This document shows, piece by piece, positions 47,755 to 59,701 of a stretch of 64,000 bases of DNA. The position numbers were made by a program, and so were the translations under genes. Origin of the DNA: Amia ocellicauda (taxonomy: Eukaryota; Chordata; Actinopteri; Amiiformes; Amiidae); the NCBI RefSeq assembly GCF_036373705.1, contig NC_089869.1, forward strand, positions 4,618,676 through 4,682,675, given 5' to 3'. How positions within the stretch are numbered: position 1 is the stretch's first letter; each line of letters begins with the position of its first letter. Under the pieces are notes generated by a model that made no database searches, was not told the origin of the DNA, and was given only the letters and a program-made list of their open reading frames with translations.

Positions 47755-48182
47755 CCAGAGCCAACCTTTGAATGTTCCCAACTAAAGCAAAAGAACAAAT
47801 AACAGATAACGTATTGTATAACGAAGTATTGAACAATTCATGAGCAAACCATGAAAACACTAGTTCATTAAAATGTTAAACTCTCATGCTTTATAAATGA
47901 GAAATTAAGTAACCTATTGTAGCATTTAGTTATATCTATGCATTAGCAATTTAACGGTATATGAAAAGTGTCCACCCCCCCTTGAAACAAAAATACAAAA
48001 TATGTTCCCATACAATGTCTTGTTCAATACATTTGGCGAAGTTTAGATGAAAGACTGCTTCTGAACTACTTCATAAAGTGACATGCGGCTGTGTACCATC
48101 TGGATTCTCGCGTTTTTGTGAGAGCGGCACGGTTTGTCCTAATGGTCGCACCCGTTGTTTTCAGTTCTTCAATTTTAGCAGG

Positions 48183-51100
48183 ATGGCTTCTCCAGAACCT
48201 CAGCCTCGCTTCGGACAGTCTGTGAAGGGTTTACTGTCGGAGAAAGTGAGCTCCTGCAGCGGGGACGTGATCGCCCTCACTCGCCAAGTGTTGAAGGGGT
48301 CCCGCAGCCAGGAGGTAGAATATTTTGTGTTTAATGTAATGTATAGCCTATTAGCCACTGTATTGAAAACCCATGTTGGTCTGATCAGCATGAATTACAC
48401 TCCAGTCGTACACTACCGGTGTTTTGTTAAATGCACCTTAAATCAATGTACCAACATGTGTTTTAGTGGTTATTAAAGGTACAATTATCTCATCGGATTC
48501 TGACATCGTGGTGAACGAGTGTCTTTCCTTTGTTTTATTCTTCTGCTAGAATTGACCGAACATGTCAACATGTTCAACTGAAAAGCCACAAAGAACATAT
48601 CAGTCTTTGGCTATCGTATGTAAGTATTGCTAAATGCTGGCGATATCGCTACCGTTGCGCAGATGTCCGTAGTACTGCGCGGATCTGCGCTGCTCCACCG
48701 ATGGGGTCGGTGGGATTCTGCAAATCTGCGCAGAATTGCGGAAATCTGCACTACAAGATCGCGACCTATAACTGGTTAGATTAGCTCTTCCCCGTTACCC
48801 CGAGCTCTCGATATGCTTTTGATTGTGGTTCAATGACTGTTTTGCAGCTCCTGGGACAGGCAGCCCGGAATATGGTGATGCAGGAGGACGCCATACTGCA
48901 TTCGGAGGATGTAAGCAGGGAGCAGCATCTGAGCTACCGGTTGTGGGCGTGTGCGCATGCGCGTGTGCCAAATGTCAGAACTCTGACATAGAAAGACTAT
49001 TATTATTATCTGTCAGCTAAAGTCAATTTATTAGACCACATAAGCTGAACAGATGTTAATGTTCTTTGCCCATGTACTTGAGGCATATTAACTCTAGGAC
49101 AAATTATAATAATACAAACCTAAAACTATAGCAGCAGACATGTGTGAACGTGTATTACACCACCACCAGACTTGCTTGGGCATGTTTTAATTTGTTTTTT
49201 TAACTGGTGGTGTTTTTCACTTTAATTATTCCCTGAGTGTAGCTTTTCTTACTTACTTTGACATGCTTATGCAGTCCATGGTACAGTATCCCTCTTTCTC
49301 TGTAGCGATTGTACTTATTTGCAGCCTAAGAAAAGGCGAAATGTTCATAGAAAGTAATAAATTGCAGAACACGTGGTAGTAGCATATGGTATTTTTAGAG
49401 ACTATTAAATAACATTAATACCTGTAAAATCCCCAACACTATAGGACTATGCTCATTTCATTGCTGTTTTTGTGTTTTTACAGAGCCTAAGAAAAATGTC
49501 AATTATAACCACCCACTTGCAATACCAGTAAGTAAGCCTTTTACATAGCAAAGCTTTTGTAATGGCTCAAGCATTTCTGTTTGATTAAATATTTAATCTT
49601 GATATTGTCAATATAAGTTATTTTTTCACAATTTTCCTTTTTTGCTATCAAACAGACAAGAAGCCATACAGAAAAAGTAAGTAAAAGCCGTAATTTAGTT
49701 TGCCATACAAAGTATCACATTTAGATAGATTAAGCCTTTTATCAATACCACTGTGAACTACCTACTGCCTTTCATTAAAAAACATAATCAGGTCTTAATG
49801 TGCAAAAAGTGCTCATGTGAGAGAAAAACAAAACAGTTTATGCTCAGAAAGTTCATGTATAAGTTAAGCTCAATGATTTGTTGAAATCTTTAAGCCAAGA
49901 GTAACAAACACCAATTGCCAATTAAAGTGCAAATTAGAGACAATCTAACACTGACAATTGGAGTTTGTTACAGCTAGCTTAATGATGGTCCAGTTACTTG
50001 ATTACTTGTTAACATGATCACTTTTTGCACCTGTGTTTTAAGAAATACATGTCATTTTTTAGTTGAATCATTGTATGCTATTTAAATGTCTTTTAGATTA
50101 ACTGTTCAGACATAGTTCATTGAAAAAAATCTAAGGAAGAATAATGTTCATTTAAACCAATTTACTTGGTAGTTAAACGAGGTAGTTAACTATTTAAAAA
50201 CTCTTTGCTTTTAGAATCCAGGGCTGCTCTTAACAAGAGAACCCTCTTAAGGATGTGTGAAGACTATTGTAATGATGTTTACCTACATTATTAATTTTTA
50301 AAGTAATGCCTTACCTCTTTATGAATGAAACCTAAAATGCTGTTAAGGATGTATGTGTGTGTGTGTGTGTGTATGTATGTACAGTGAGGGAAAAAAGTAT
50401 TTGATCCCCTGCTGATTTTGTACATTTGCCCACTGACAAAGAAATGATCAGTCTATCATTTTAATGGAAGGTGTATTTTAACAGTGAGAGACAGTATAAA
50501 CAACAAAAAAATCCAGAAAAACGCATTTCAAAAAAGTTATAAATTGATTTGCATGTTAATGAGGGAAATAAGTATTTGACCCCTTCGACTTAGTACTTGG
50601 TGGCAAAACCCTTGTTGGCAATCACAGAGGTCAGACGTTTCTTGTAGTTGGCCACCAGGTTTGCACACATCTCAGGAGGGATTTTGTCCCACTCCTCTTT
50701 GCAGATCCTCTCCAAGTCATTAAGGTTTCGAGGCTGACGTTTGGCAACTCGAACCTTCAGCTCCCTCCACAGATTTTCTATGGGATTAAGGTCTGGAGAC
50801 TGGCTAGGCCACTCCAGGACCTTAATGTGCTTCTTCTTGAGCCACTCCTTTGTTGCCTTGGCTGTGTGTTTTGGGTCATTGTCATGCTGGAATATCCATC
50901 CACGACCCATTTTCAATGCCCTGGCTGAGGGAAGGAGGTTCTCACCCAAGATTTGACGGTACATAGCCCCGTCCATCGTCCCTTTGATGCGGTGCAGTTG
51001 TCCTGTCCCCTTAGCAGAAAAACACCCCCAAAGCATAATGTTTCCACCTCCATGTTTGACGGTGGGGATGGTGTTCTTGGGGTCATTCCTCCTCCTCCAA

Positions 51101-51906
51101 ACATGGCGAGTTGAGTTTATGCCAAAGAGCTCGATTTTGGTCTCATCTGACCACAACACTTTCACCCAGTTCTCCTCTGAATCATTCAGATGTTCATTGG
51201 CAAACTTCAGACGGGCCTGTACATGTGCTTTCTTGAGCAGGGGACCTTGCGGGCGCTGCAGGATTTCAGTCCTTCACGGCGTAGTGTGTTACCAATTGTT
51301 TTCTTGGTGACTATGGTCTCACCAAGCTGCTTGGCGATGGTCTTGTAGCCCATTCCAGCCTTGTGTAGGTCTACAATCTTGTCCCTGACATCCTTGGACA
51401 GCTCTTTGGTCTTGGCCATGGTGGAGAGTTTGGAATCTGATTGATTGATTGCTTCTTTGGACAGGTGTCTTTTATACAGGTAACGAGCTGAAATTAGGAG
51501 CACTCCCTTTAAGAGAGTGCTCCTAATCTCAGCTCGTTACCTGTATAAAAGACACCTGGGAGCCAGAAATCTTGCCGATTGATAGGGGATCAAATACTTA
51601 TTTCCCTCATTAACATGCAAATCAATGTATAACTTTTTTGAAATGCGTTTTTCTGGATTTTTTTGTTGTTATTCTGTTTGTCACTGTTAAAATACACCTA
51701 CCATTAAAATTATAGAATGATCATTTTTTGTCAGTGGACAAACGTACAAAATCAGCAGGGGATCAAATACATTTTTCCCTCACTGTATGTGAATATATAC
51801 ACAGACACACACACTTACTTTATTATTATTATTTTTTTTTATATATATATATAGTGTTGAACATTCCAGAAATCTTCAGGACCAGTTAAATCACCTACTG
51901 AAATAA
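48183..51906 (+). CDS. BORCS7: BORCS7 (BLOC-1-related complex subunit 7), complete, five exons
   Basis: Exons: 48183-48314, 48848-48910, 49484-49527, 49656-49676 (a 21-base microexon) and 51855-51906 (stop TAA). All phases agree and give 103 residues (human about 105). The protein reads [20 protein letters not shown], then [47 protein letters not shown] and DQLNHLLK, a small helical protein. BORCS7 (diaskedin) is a subunit of BORC, which recruits ARL8 to lysosomes and drives their kinesin-based movement to the cell edge. The gene follows CYP17A1 head-to-head and precedes AS3MT in the same direction, as in human. Intron 1 carries a hairpin repeat and intron 4 a 1.4 kb Tc1 element whose right end is about 70 bases before the last exon. 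Confidence 0.96.
48659..48749. repeat. Small GC-rich hairpin element, copy B (BORCS7 intron 1)
   Basis: The left arm 48659-48688 and right arm 48720-48749 are inverted repeats matching at 24 of 30 positions around a 31-base spacer (CTCCACCGATGGGGTCGG...). The transcript could fold into a long hairpin. The core is about 85% identical to the copy at 18686-18753. No frame and no clear target-site duplication were identified. Confidence 0.75.
50351..50380. repeat. (GT)n microsatellite at the Tc1 insertion site
   Basis: GTATGTGTGT repeats abut the left TA of the Tc1 element. The insertion landed in or next to a simple repeat. Confidence 0.85.
50590..51411 (-). pseudogene. Tc1 DD34E transposase, broken (183-base deletion and a frameshift)
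   Basis: The N-terminal frame begins [19 protein letters not shown], skips in frame from QLGE to [10 protein letters not shown], then shifts after ARKVP. The catalytic frame resumes and runs to 50590. It contains the 15 residues ([15 protein letters not shown]) missing from the other copy. Confidence 0.85.
51463..51557. repeat. Internal hairpin of the Tc1 element
   Basis: Two arms of about 47 bases (51463-51510 and 51511-51557) are near-perfect inverted repeats meeting without a spacer, around the AGGAGCACTCCCTTT / AAGAGAGTGCTCCTAAT junction. The other copy keeps only one arm. Confidence 0.9.
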
Positions 51907-53173
51907 GAATCCACTGGAGCGGCCATTGGTCTAGTGGTTCTGCCAGGATGTTTGAGAAGGCCCCTACCAGGAATCGCCACTCTTGACTACACAGCATTGT
52001 CATGAGCAGTAAACCATGTTTCTGGATTTAGACCTTTCTTGAGTTTTGTTCCAGATTTTATGACTAAATGTCATTAATCCATGGAGCTCGGAAATGTTTC
52101 ATATTTCACACAATATGCATGACCTGTGAGACCTGTTCTGCATTTTGTTACTTTTTTCCGTTTCATGTTAGGATGCTAAAATAATTCGGAACTCTTTGCC
52201 CTTTACGTGTAGCTGTATGTGTGTTGCTGTGGTAGTTCAGGCATTCAACACCCCAATGCTGCAAAGGGTTTACAAAAGCAAGAACGATATTTCAGAAACC
52301 ACAAGGAATATTTTGAAAAATGCCAAGGCTGTTCAGAAGTAGTAGCTTGAGCCAGCAGAGCAACCTGGTTGGTTCAGTAGGAGACCTTGATGTGCGGACA
52401 TTCCAAAGATTTCTAAAAAACTAAAACCTTGCTCAATGAGTTGATATGGGTCTTAAAAAAAAAACAAAAAAAAAAAAAACATGCTGCCTTGGCTCGGATA
52501 TGGATATAAACTTTGTTGGAAGATAAAGACCAACAAAACTGTAGAATATGTTTTGTGTGGATGCCATCCAATGTGAGAATGCCTTCTTTGTGTCTCAAAA
52601 CTAAGATGAGAGGTTTAATATTAATACATTGAATCAGCAATGAACAACAATGTGTCGCCAAGTAGCTGCCGATTAATTTCAGATTGTAACAGTTGCCCAG
52701 TTGGAATCAAACCGAGTATAATGGTGCGTAACCTGACACCAACCACTGATTTTTATTTTGAATAGGACAACTATTTAGAATGTAAATAACAGAACATTTT
52801 TTATTTATTTTCTTTGTTTCGGACATATTAAATCTGCCAAGCAATGATTATAGATTACATCAGCCTTGTTAATGTATGTTAATTTCTGGCCAAGAATAAA
52901 GTGGAAATCTGATTGTTTTATTTGTCTGTGATGTCTTTTTATATTTATAAAAACACGCAAAAGATTAAACTTGAGTAGCCAGTATTTGTAACTTACATGA
53001 GTATTAATTCCATATTTAATACAATATTTATATACAGATTAACAGATTATGATCTATTTAACACTACACACACACCAAGCTAATCACTGCACAATAATAC
53101 ACAGTCTTGGAATGTATGGTTCGCGAGGTATTCTGGGTAAGTTACTTTCCCGGAAGTCGGTTAGAGAAGAAAA
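51907..53173 (+). other. BORCS7 3'UTR and AS3MT upstream region
   Basis: BORCS7 probably ends after AATAAA at 52895-52900. The AS3MT promoter side holds a CCGGAAGT ETS-type motif at 53150-53157, about 20 bases upstream of the AS3MT ATG. No other gene is seen. Confidence 0.5.
52895..52900 (+). terminator. Candidate poly(A) signal of BORCS7
   Basis: AATAAA about 990 bases downstream of the BORCS7 stop and before the AS3MT promoter. Confidence 0.5.
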
Positions 53174-56100
53174 ATGAGCGATTGCATGAATATGCGGTAA
53201 GTTTCAGTATAAAGCGAAGCATTCCCAGCTTTTATCATATATTTTTATTGAAATATGCATCATTTCTGACTTCGTGGCTTGTTCTAGAATATAATTAAAA
53301 CCAAGATAGAGGCAATAAGTATTGCTATTAATAAACGACTATTCAAACAATAGGCTATATTTATAACGTGGCCATTTACTTAGTGTAGTCAGTCTGTCTA
53401 TCATGCTTTTCTCTCCTGTCAAGTAGCTGAGCTTGAGCCAGAATTGAATCTCCAATTAAACAGCAAAGGTTTTATACACAAGTAAAATGCAGAATATTAA
53501 TAACGCAATCAAACAAACAATAAACACATTCCTGCGCTCTGTTTTGGTCATTGTCATTATAAACCATGTTTTCCTGCATTTTAGACACGTATTTGTAAAA
53601 TGAATTGTTCTGTCCTTAATTTTTTCAACATGACCCGCGTTTATTGTAATTTATAATATTTATATGTCTTCCTCATATTTTGGACTAGCTTGCGTCGCTT
53701 TTAAATAAGTCCAGACTTTGGACCTTTCTTTGGTGTGTATGCAGGTTGAATGGGTTGGGACTAGTTGAGACTACCAAAGTCCAGCATTTGGTATCATCTA
53801 CTGTTTTGAAGGCTATAAAATGAAATGCCAGGTTAAAAGACGGACAAAACAAGTGTTATCTATAGTACTGACAGCTTGAAACTACTTGTAAAATAATTAA
53901 AAAAACCTAAACATTTCATAATGAATATAATGCATTTTTAATTGATGTTTTATATATTTTGTTGTATGTAATGATGTTATTTTATTTAGGAAATGTGGTT
54001 CCCAAGGGGTGAAACACGAGGATATAAAGGTAATGTACAATTGAAGGCTGATAAATGTGTATTATACATGTATATTACATTCTTATGTGCCTGTGCTATA
54101 GTGCCAGAATGAATTGCATTGTTTTAATGTTGGGTGGATATATTCACCTTATGTTCTTTGTTCATTCAAAAAACGAGATATTTGGTTACGAATAATTTGG
54201 AAGGCACTCAGAATTCTTTTGAAAGGACATGGTTCTTTTCAAAGGTTGAGTAAACTCGGACACTTGGCACACTGAACAGAAGTCAGCCGTTCCCAGTGTG
54301 GCTAGGTTAGGCTGTGTTGCTATCTGGCGGAGTAGTCTAAATACATAGAGATTGGGGGTGTAGAAATGACAGCCTTGAAGCCCTGATTGCGCTTCTCCTG
54401 GTCCTCCCCCAGGATTACTACGGGAAGCAGCTGAAGAAAACCTCGGATCTCAAGAGCAACGCCTGCGTCGCCCCAGCCAAACCCTGCCCGGCATTCATCC
54501 GCAAGGCCTTGCAGAATGTGCACCCTGAAGTCACTGCCAAGTAGTGTATTTGTGAGTGTGTGTGTGAGATTAGTTGGAGATGATGGGGAAGGTCATTTCC
54601 TGAAGGTTAAACCTGCCTTTCCTCCTCTAATGGCCTTCACTGTTCTGGACTGTTGCCTGTCCTTCTTTCCTGCATTTGGATCATTTCCTCTCTGACCTCA
54701 CTGACCTTCCCCTTTCCTATGCAGGTATTATGGATGTGGCCTAGTGGTACCAGAGTGCCTGGAGGGCTGCAGTGTGCTGGATCTGGGCAGTGGCAGCGGG
54801 CAAGACTGCTATATGTTGAGTCAGCTGGTGGGAGAGAATGGGCACATCACGGGTATCGACATGACGAAAGAACAGGTAGAGGGCTGCCATTCCAGTTAAC
54901 CACCAGAGGGAGCTGTAATCTGTTTATGGAGAGAGATGTGATAACTCTGTCCCTGAAGGGCATGATCAACATATAACAGGTGTGACATACGGTTAGTGAG
55001 AGTGACATGGATGTAGATGCGGTCTACATTCGTTACATGAGAAGATTAATGTAATGCAAAGGACTCATAAGAGGGTCATATTCTTATTGTTAATACTAAC
55101 ATGTTTCCTTGCTGTGCAGAGGATTGAGTCCCAGCACTGCCTGTGCCTTTCTCCCTGGTATTTATCTGGAATCGCTTTAGACTAGATACTGGTACATTCA
55201 TACACTTTCATCTGTCTCTTTTCAGCTGACTGTGGCCAGAAAGTATATAGATTACCACACTGAAAAGTTTGGCTTCAAGAAGTCAAACGTGGATTTTGTG
55301 GAGGGCTATATTGAAGCCCTAGGGGAGGCGGGTTTGACGGAGAATACCTACGATATCATCATGTGAGTACACTGAATCTCTTTCTTTCTGAAAAGTGAGA
55401 GCAGTGTGTGCTAGTTTTCTGACTTAGAAATGTGTTTAGCCCGTTCTTTGTGTCTGTAGCTTTATAATGGCAACTCAAATTACTGTAGAACGAAGTCAGT
55501 TTTCTGATATGACAACCCTGCAAGGTACTAATCTGTTTGTGTGATTGGTTGATCTCCAGATCAAACTGTGTGATCAACCTGTCTCCTGATAAGGCTGCTG
55601 TGCTGAGGGAAGCTTACACTGTGCTGAAGGTAGAGCCGTCAATCACACCAGGATACACATCGCATTTTAATACAGTTGTAGATAAACTTCAGACAAAGTT
55701 CAGTAACTTCCCTTTGCATGTGGCAGCTTGCGTTGGTGTATATGATGGAGGGTTTGCGTTTGCTGTATTGTGTGAAGTGCAGTGAGATAACATGCTTGTC
55801 TGTTAAGGTCTACAAAGTTTCAGGAATAAATCCTTAAAGAAAGAATTTCTCTTGACCAACTTTCAAGTCAAGCATCAGAAGTAGAAACCGCTACTGCCTA
55901 TCAGACGAGTCCCTCAACATTGCTCTGTTTTCAGGATGGTGGAGAGCTGTATTTCAGTGATGTCTACTGCAACAAAACGCTGCCTGAGGAAATCAAGACT
56001 TGCAAAGTATTATGGGGTGAGTATTGTGTCAAAAAGTAACACATTAATGCATTAAAAAGGCTTTATAGAAGATTTATAGTATAGAATCAGATTAATAAAA

Positions 56101-59100
56101 AGATGAGCTACTATTAACTGATTATTCTAAATTGGTTTAGATTGTATTTGTTCTGTTTGCTAGGTGAGTGTCTGGGTGGAGCTCTGTGCTGGGAGGACCT
56201 TGCAAGACTGGCTGAAGAAGTTGGTTTCAGCATCCCAAGACTGGTCACTGCCAACCGCATCAGCGTTGACAACAAGGAACTGGAGAGCCTGATTGGTCAG
56301 TGCCAGAGGATCTCTCTGCTATGCAATGCAACTTTCTGTTTCCATGGGTCTTATCAGTTCGGGAATCGGTAGACTACGCAGATTAAAATGATAATAATAT
56401 CTTTACAGTCTTAGTTTGCATAATTGGTGATAGCATAATTACAAAGGCTGAACAAGCATTTGCCTGCATCATTCAATATCAGCCATGTTTCCTTTCCTCT
56501 GTCCAATCCAGGTGACTATAAATTTGTTTCCGCAACGTACCGCCTGTTCAAGATCCCTAAGAACTGCCCGAGAGTGGGGTGCCAGGTCATTTACAATGGG
56601 AACATCACTGGCAGTGAGGAGGTGCTGGAGTTTGATGTCAACTACATGTTTAAGGTCAGAAAACAGGAGTCGTGACTTCCTTTATTGAATGATGGGTAGG
56701 ACTATTCTCATCCAGACACAATAGTGGACTTGTTCGACATTTCTTGGCATTCTGATCAAAATGTACTGTAGCGATTTGGTATATTTCTGCACTAGTGTGT
56801 ATTTCCATGACCCTTAAGGATATGCAAAGCAGTGGATATTAATATTCTCTTATTTCTGATGATTTATTTATATATGCATTGATTTTGTTTGTTTGTTTGT
56901 CTCTCAGGAAGGTCAGGTGACGGTAGTTGATGGGGAGATGGTGGCCATTTTGAAGAGCTCCAGGTTTGCAGATGAGTTTCTCTTCCAGCCCATGGGTACC
57001 ACCCCTGCTGGATGTTGTCCCACACAACCACAGGTTCGTTCTATCAAGTTTCTATTAGCTGAATGGATGAATTCTTTAATGGATCCATCTGTGTATATGT
57101 GTGATCACACAAGATGAAGGATAATGACAGGGGAATTTGTTTGACAGGTATTTGAGTAATTGGCTTTCAGACATTTGTCTATTTTATTTTAGTGCTAACT
57201 TTCAAAACCTCAACATGCTTTAATATGGATATGATAAATAATGATTGGGAGAATACTAACACTATCTGTCAGTAAAAGTTCTGTTCATTATACATTTGAT
57301 AAAATGTCGTCATTTATATTTAATTGAGATTTTTGTATATGATCTCAATGAAATACTTAAGCAATAGTTTTAAAATATATGTATTGTTAGATTTTTTAAG
57401 AATTAGTAGTTCTTAATAAAACAAATCAAGTTTTGCATTACCTATTATTCCTCACAACCTCCGTGACACCCCATAGCAGTTGTCATCTATGCTTTCCATC
57501 TATGCTGACACCAATCAGTGTTCCCAGCTACACAAGCCTGAACACTCTTGTGTACTAGTTAAAGCATGTATATCTATCATTATGCTGGACATGTAGCCAA
57601 AATAAATTAAGGTTGTGTAAAAACTTTAAAGCCTTGAGTGATGTTATAGAAACCAGTAGTCAAAGCTACTATTATATTTTTTATCACATTAATGCAGTGG
57701 CTCCACTACAACTTTGTATTTCAATACACATTAAGGAATGTTACAAACAAAAATATTAATCATTTTAGTATGTCGAATAAGGAGTATAATGGTTCGTCCT
57801 TAGCAAACCCAACTCCAGTGTAAGGTGACAGTGCCTCGCTTAGTGTCAGGACTCTAACAATCAAGGCTGTGCAGCTGGTTGTCCTTGAGATAAAACCTTG
57901 TGATTTATTTAGATAGATATTCTTCAAACCATTAAAATGTAGAGCATACTTTCCAACATAGGCCAAATGCAGCTTCATAAAAACAATGAACAATAACCTG
58001 ACTTGCTCTGGTGAAATGGATGTTTAAATCTAAGTTACTTTTTGAATGCAGACTCTGGGCCCCTCAGGCCTTAGCTGAGAGAGAGAGCTGGGAACCTTGT
58101 ATAGGGACTGCCAAAGCAGAGAATGTTCCTGCTGGGACTGAAGCTATGTCACCTTGTCACACTATGTGGCCTTGCCAGGACTTGAGGAAGATGATAAGAA
58201 GATAAGGCATGTTTCAGGTTTTATTTGAACTCTCATTTATTAAACTTAGATTGATATATATAATTAACCTGTTAACCTAGATAAATGGCACATGGTCCTC
58301 TTGTAGGTGCAGGGAGTTTATCAGAAATGTAATTTGCCCTAGAGGTCCTTTTCAGTTATGTAATGAGAAGAAGCCTCTGGCAAATTAAGAGCTGCCAGCA
58401 GGACTTGGGTTTTGTAATTTATGATTGATTCACTCTGGACATTACTCATTCAGGCTGTGGTGTATGCAGTGTTATTGAAAATCAGTGCGTATACATGCAT
58501 ATTCATATTCTAATATTATTTGGGTATTCTGAATATGTTCTATGTTATGTAATAATTTCGAATTTTCAAACTTGGAATGCTCAAGGATTCCGAAAAGATC
58601 TCCCATGTAAACATACAGATTGTGATCCTTCTAGATGATCTCGGGTTACTGAATATTAACCCCTGAAAACCTTAGTTATAGCTTTATAGCACAGCCCTCA
58701 CGTTCCTACCCAAGGGCATGTTAATTAAGTGTAAAGTTGGCTATAGCAGCTGTAAGTGTGGGCATAAAATGTAATCCACTTTGCCAATGTTTTACTTTAA
58801 AGGTACAATAGCTGTTAAACATTGACATGTGTGATAATTAATTACTTGTGCACAGTCTGGCATCCCATACATGTCCATAGTTTGTTTTTGATTACATCAG
58901 TGGAAACTCACTTCAGGTATGTGCGCGGGTGCAATGTGAGATGGACCCGGCAGTGATCTCCCTGTGGTGATTAAAGGAGGGCTATACCTAGCCTGCTATT
59001 TAGTTTCTGTCGCTTCAAGTTCAATGTACTTTTCATCAGGGCCATAAAAGAATTTAAACTTACTGGGCATATAGAATGTTCAAGCTCAGCTAATCGTGAT

Positions 59101-59701
59101 ACAGATAAGATTAAAAGGAAGAAAATCTGCTTTTCAAGTGTTGGCTTTCACACAGCTCCTAGTGTCATTCAGGGTCATTGGAGCTACCTTGCCAATAATT
59201 AATCCCTTCCACCACCACTCTCTTTGGTTATATGGAGACACGATGCATCAGTTTGTAGAATCCCTGATCCTAATATATACAGACTCTCTTCACCTTTATA
59301 ACACATTTTCTAATAGACATTGTGCAAATCAGTTTGTATTGAAAATAAGTTCACATGTCGCAAAACTTTATTATTATGCTATTGATATGAATGATAGTCA
59401 TACATTATTTTACATTTTGATTCTAGTATATGAAAAAACAATACTAGAAATATACCTTTACATTAATTGCTAAATCATCATTTAGTTATTAAGAAAAAAA
59501 CAAGTGTGAATAAATGTGGGGCCTATTATATAACCATGATTGATTAGTCTTGTTCCAAATCTATTTTAACACTATTTGTTGTCCTCCTCCTCCCAGGAAG
59601 GCATTGTGAACCCTTATGAAGTAGCCGAGCGTTTGGAAAGTGGCAGAATGAAACTTACCACCGGAGGGTGCTGTGGTTCTCAGGGATCGGCCTGCCAATA
59701 A
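53174..59701 (+). CDS. AS3MT: AS3MT, arsenite methyltransferase, complete, eleven exons
   Basis: Exons: 53174-53196, 53990-54029, 54413-54540, 54725-54875, 55226-55362, 55560-55629, 55935-56016, 56164-56295, 56512-56654, 56908-57033 and 59597-59701 (stop TAA). They join in frame to 378 residues (human 375). The SAM-binding loop is LDLGSGSG (residues 82-89), followed by GIDMT. The four cysteines needed to bind and methylate arsenite are all present: C39 (SNACV), C68 (YYGCGL), C163 (SNCVINL) and C213 (GECLGG), matching human C32, C61, C156 and C206. The C-terminus keeps a GGCCG cysteine cluster. The cytosolic enzyme transfers methyl groups from SAM to As(III) to give mono- and dimethyl arsenicals. 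The first exon encodes only MSDCMNM and part of an Arg codon, so the start rests on frame, splice sites and position. Intron 10 is 2.56 kb. It follows BORCS7 and precedes CNNM2, as in human. Confidence 0.95.
57034..59596 (+). other. AS3MT intron 10
   Basis: The largest AS3MT intron. It is AT-rich, without an exon, a recognised transposon or an RNA gene. Confidence 0.55.

Larger units (their letters stand above)
47573..48182. promoter_or_regulatory. 610-base divergent CYP17A1/BORCS7 intergenic region
   Basis: Two start codons face away from each other across 610 bases. The CYP17A1 side has the TATA-like box. The BORCS7 side (48080-48182) is CpG-containing and lacks an obvious TATA. No other gene is present. 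Confidence 0.5.
50382..51785 (-). mobile_element. DD34E Tc1-like transposon copy 2, in BORCS7 intron 4
   Basis: 1,404 bases, flanked by TA (50380-50381 and 51786-51787), with CAGTGAGGGAAAAAAG at the left and its near reverse complement at the right. Both outer and inner direct repeats are retained (IR/DR type). The minus-strand transposase (51411 down to 50590) ends NKGFATKY and keeps QHDNDPKH and NPIENLW. Relative to the copy at 28955-30368, it lacks 183 bases (61 codons) near 51320, removing much of the DNA-binding domain, and has lost one G in a G run near 51240. It therefore cannot encode an active enzyme, though its ends look intact. Confidence 0.92.

Noticed and set aside
59096-59473. 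125-codon frame in AS3MT intron 10
   Set aside because: Sits between validated exons, has AT-driven composition (rich in Leu, Ile and Tyr) and no family match.
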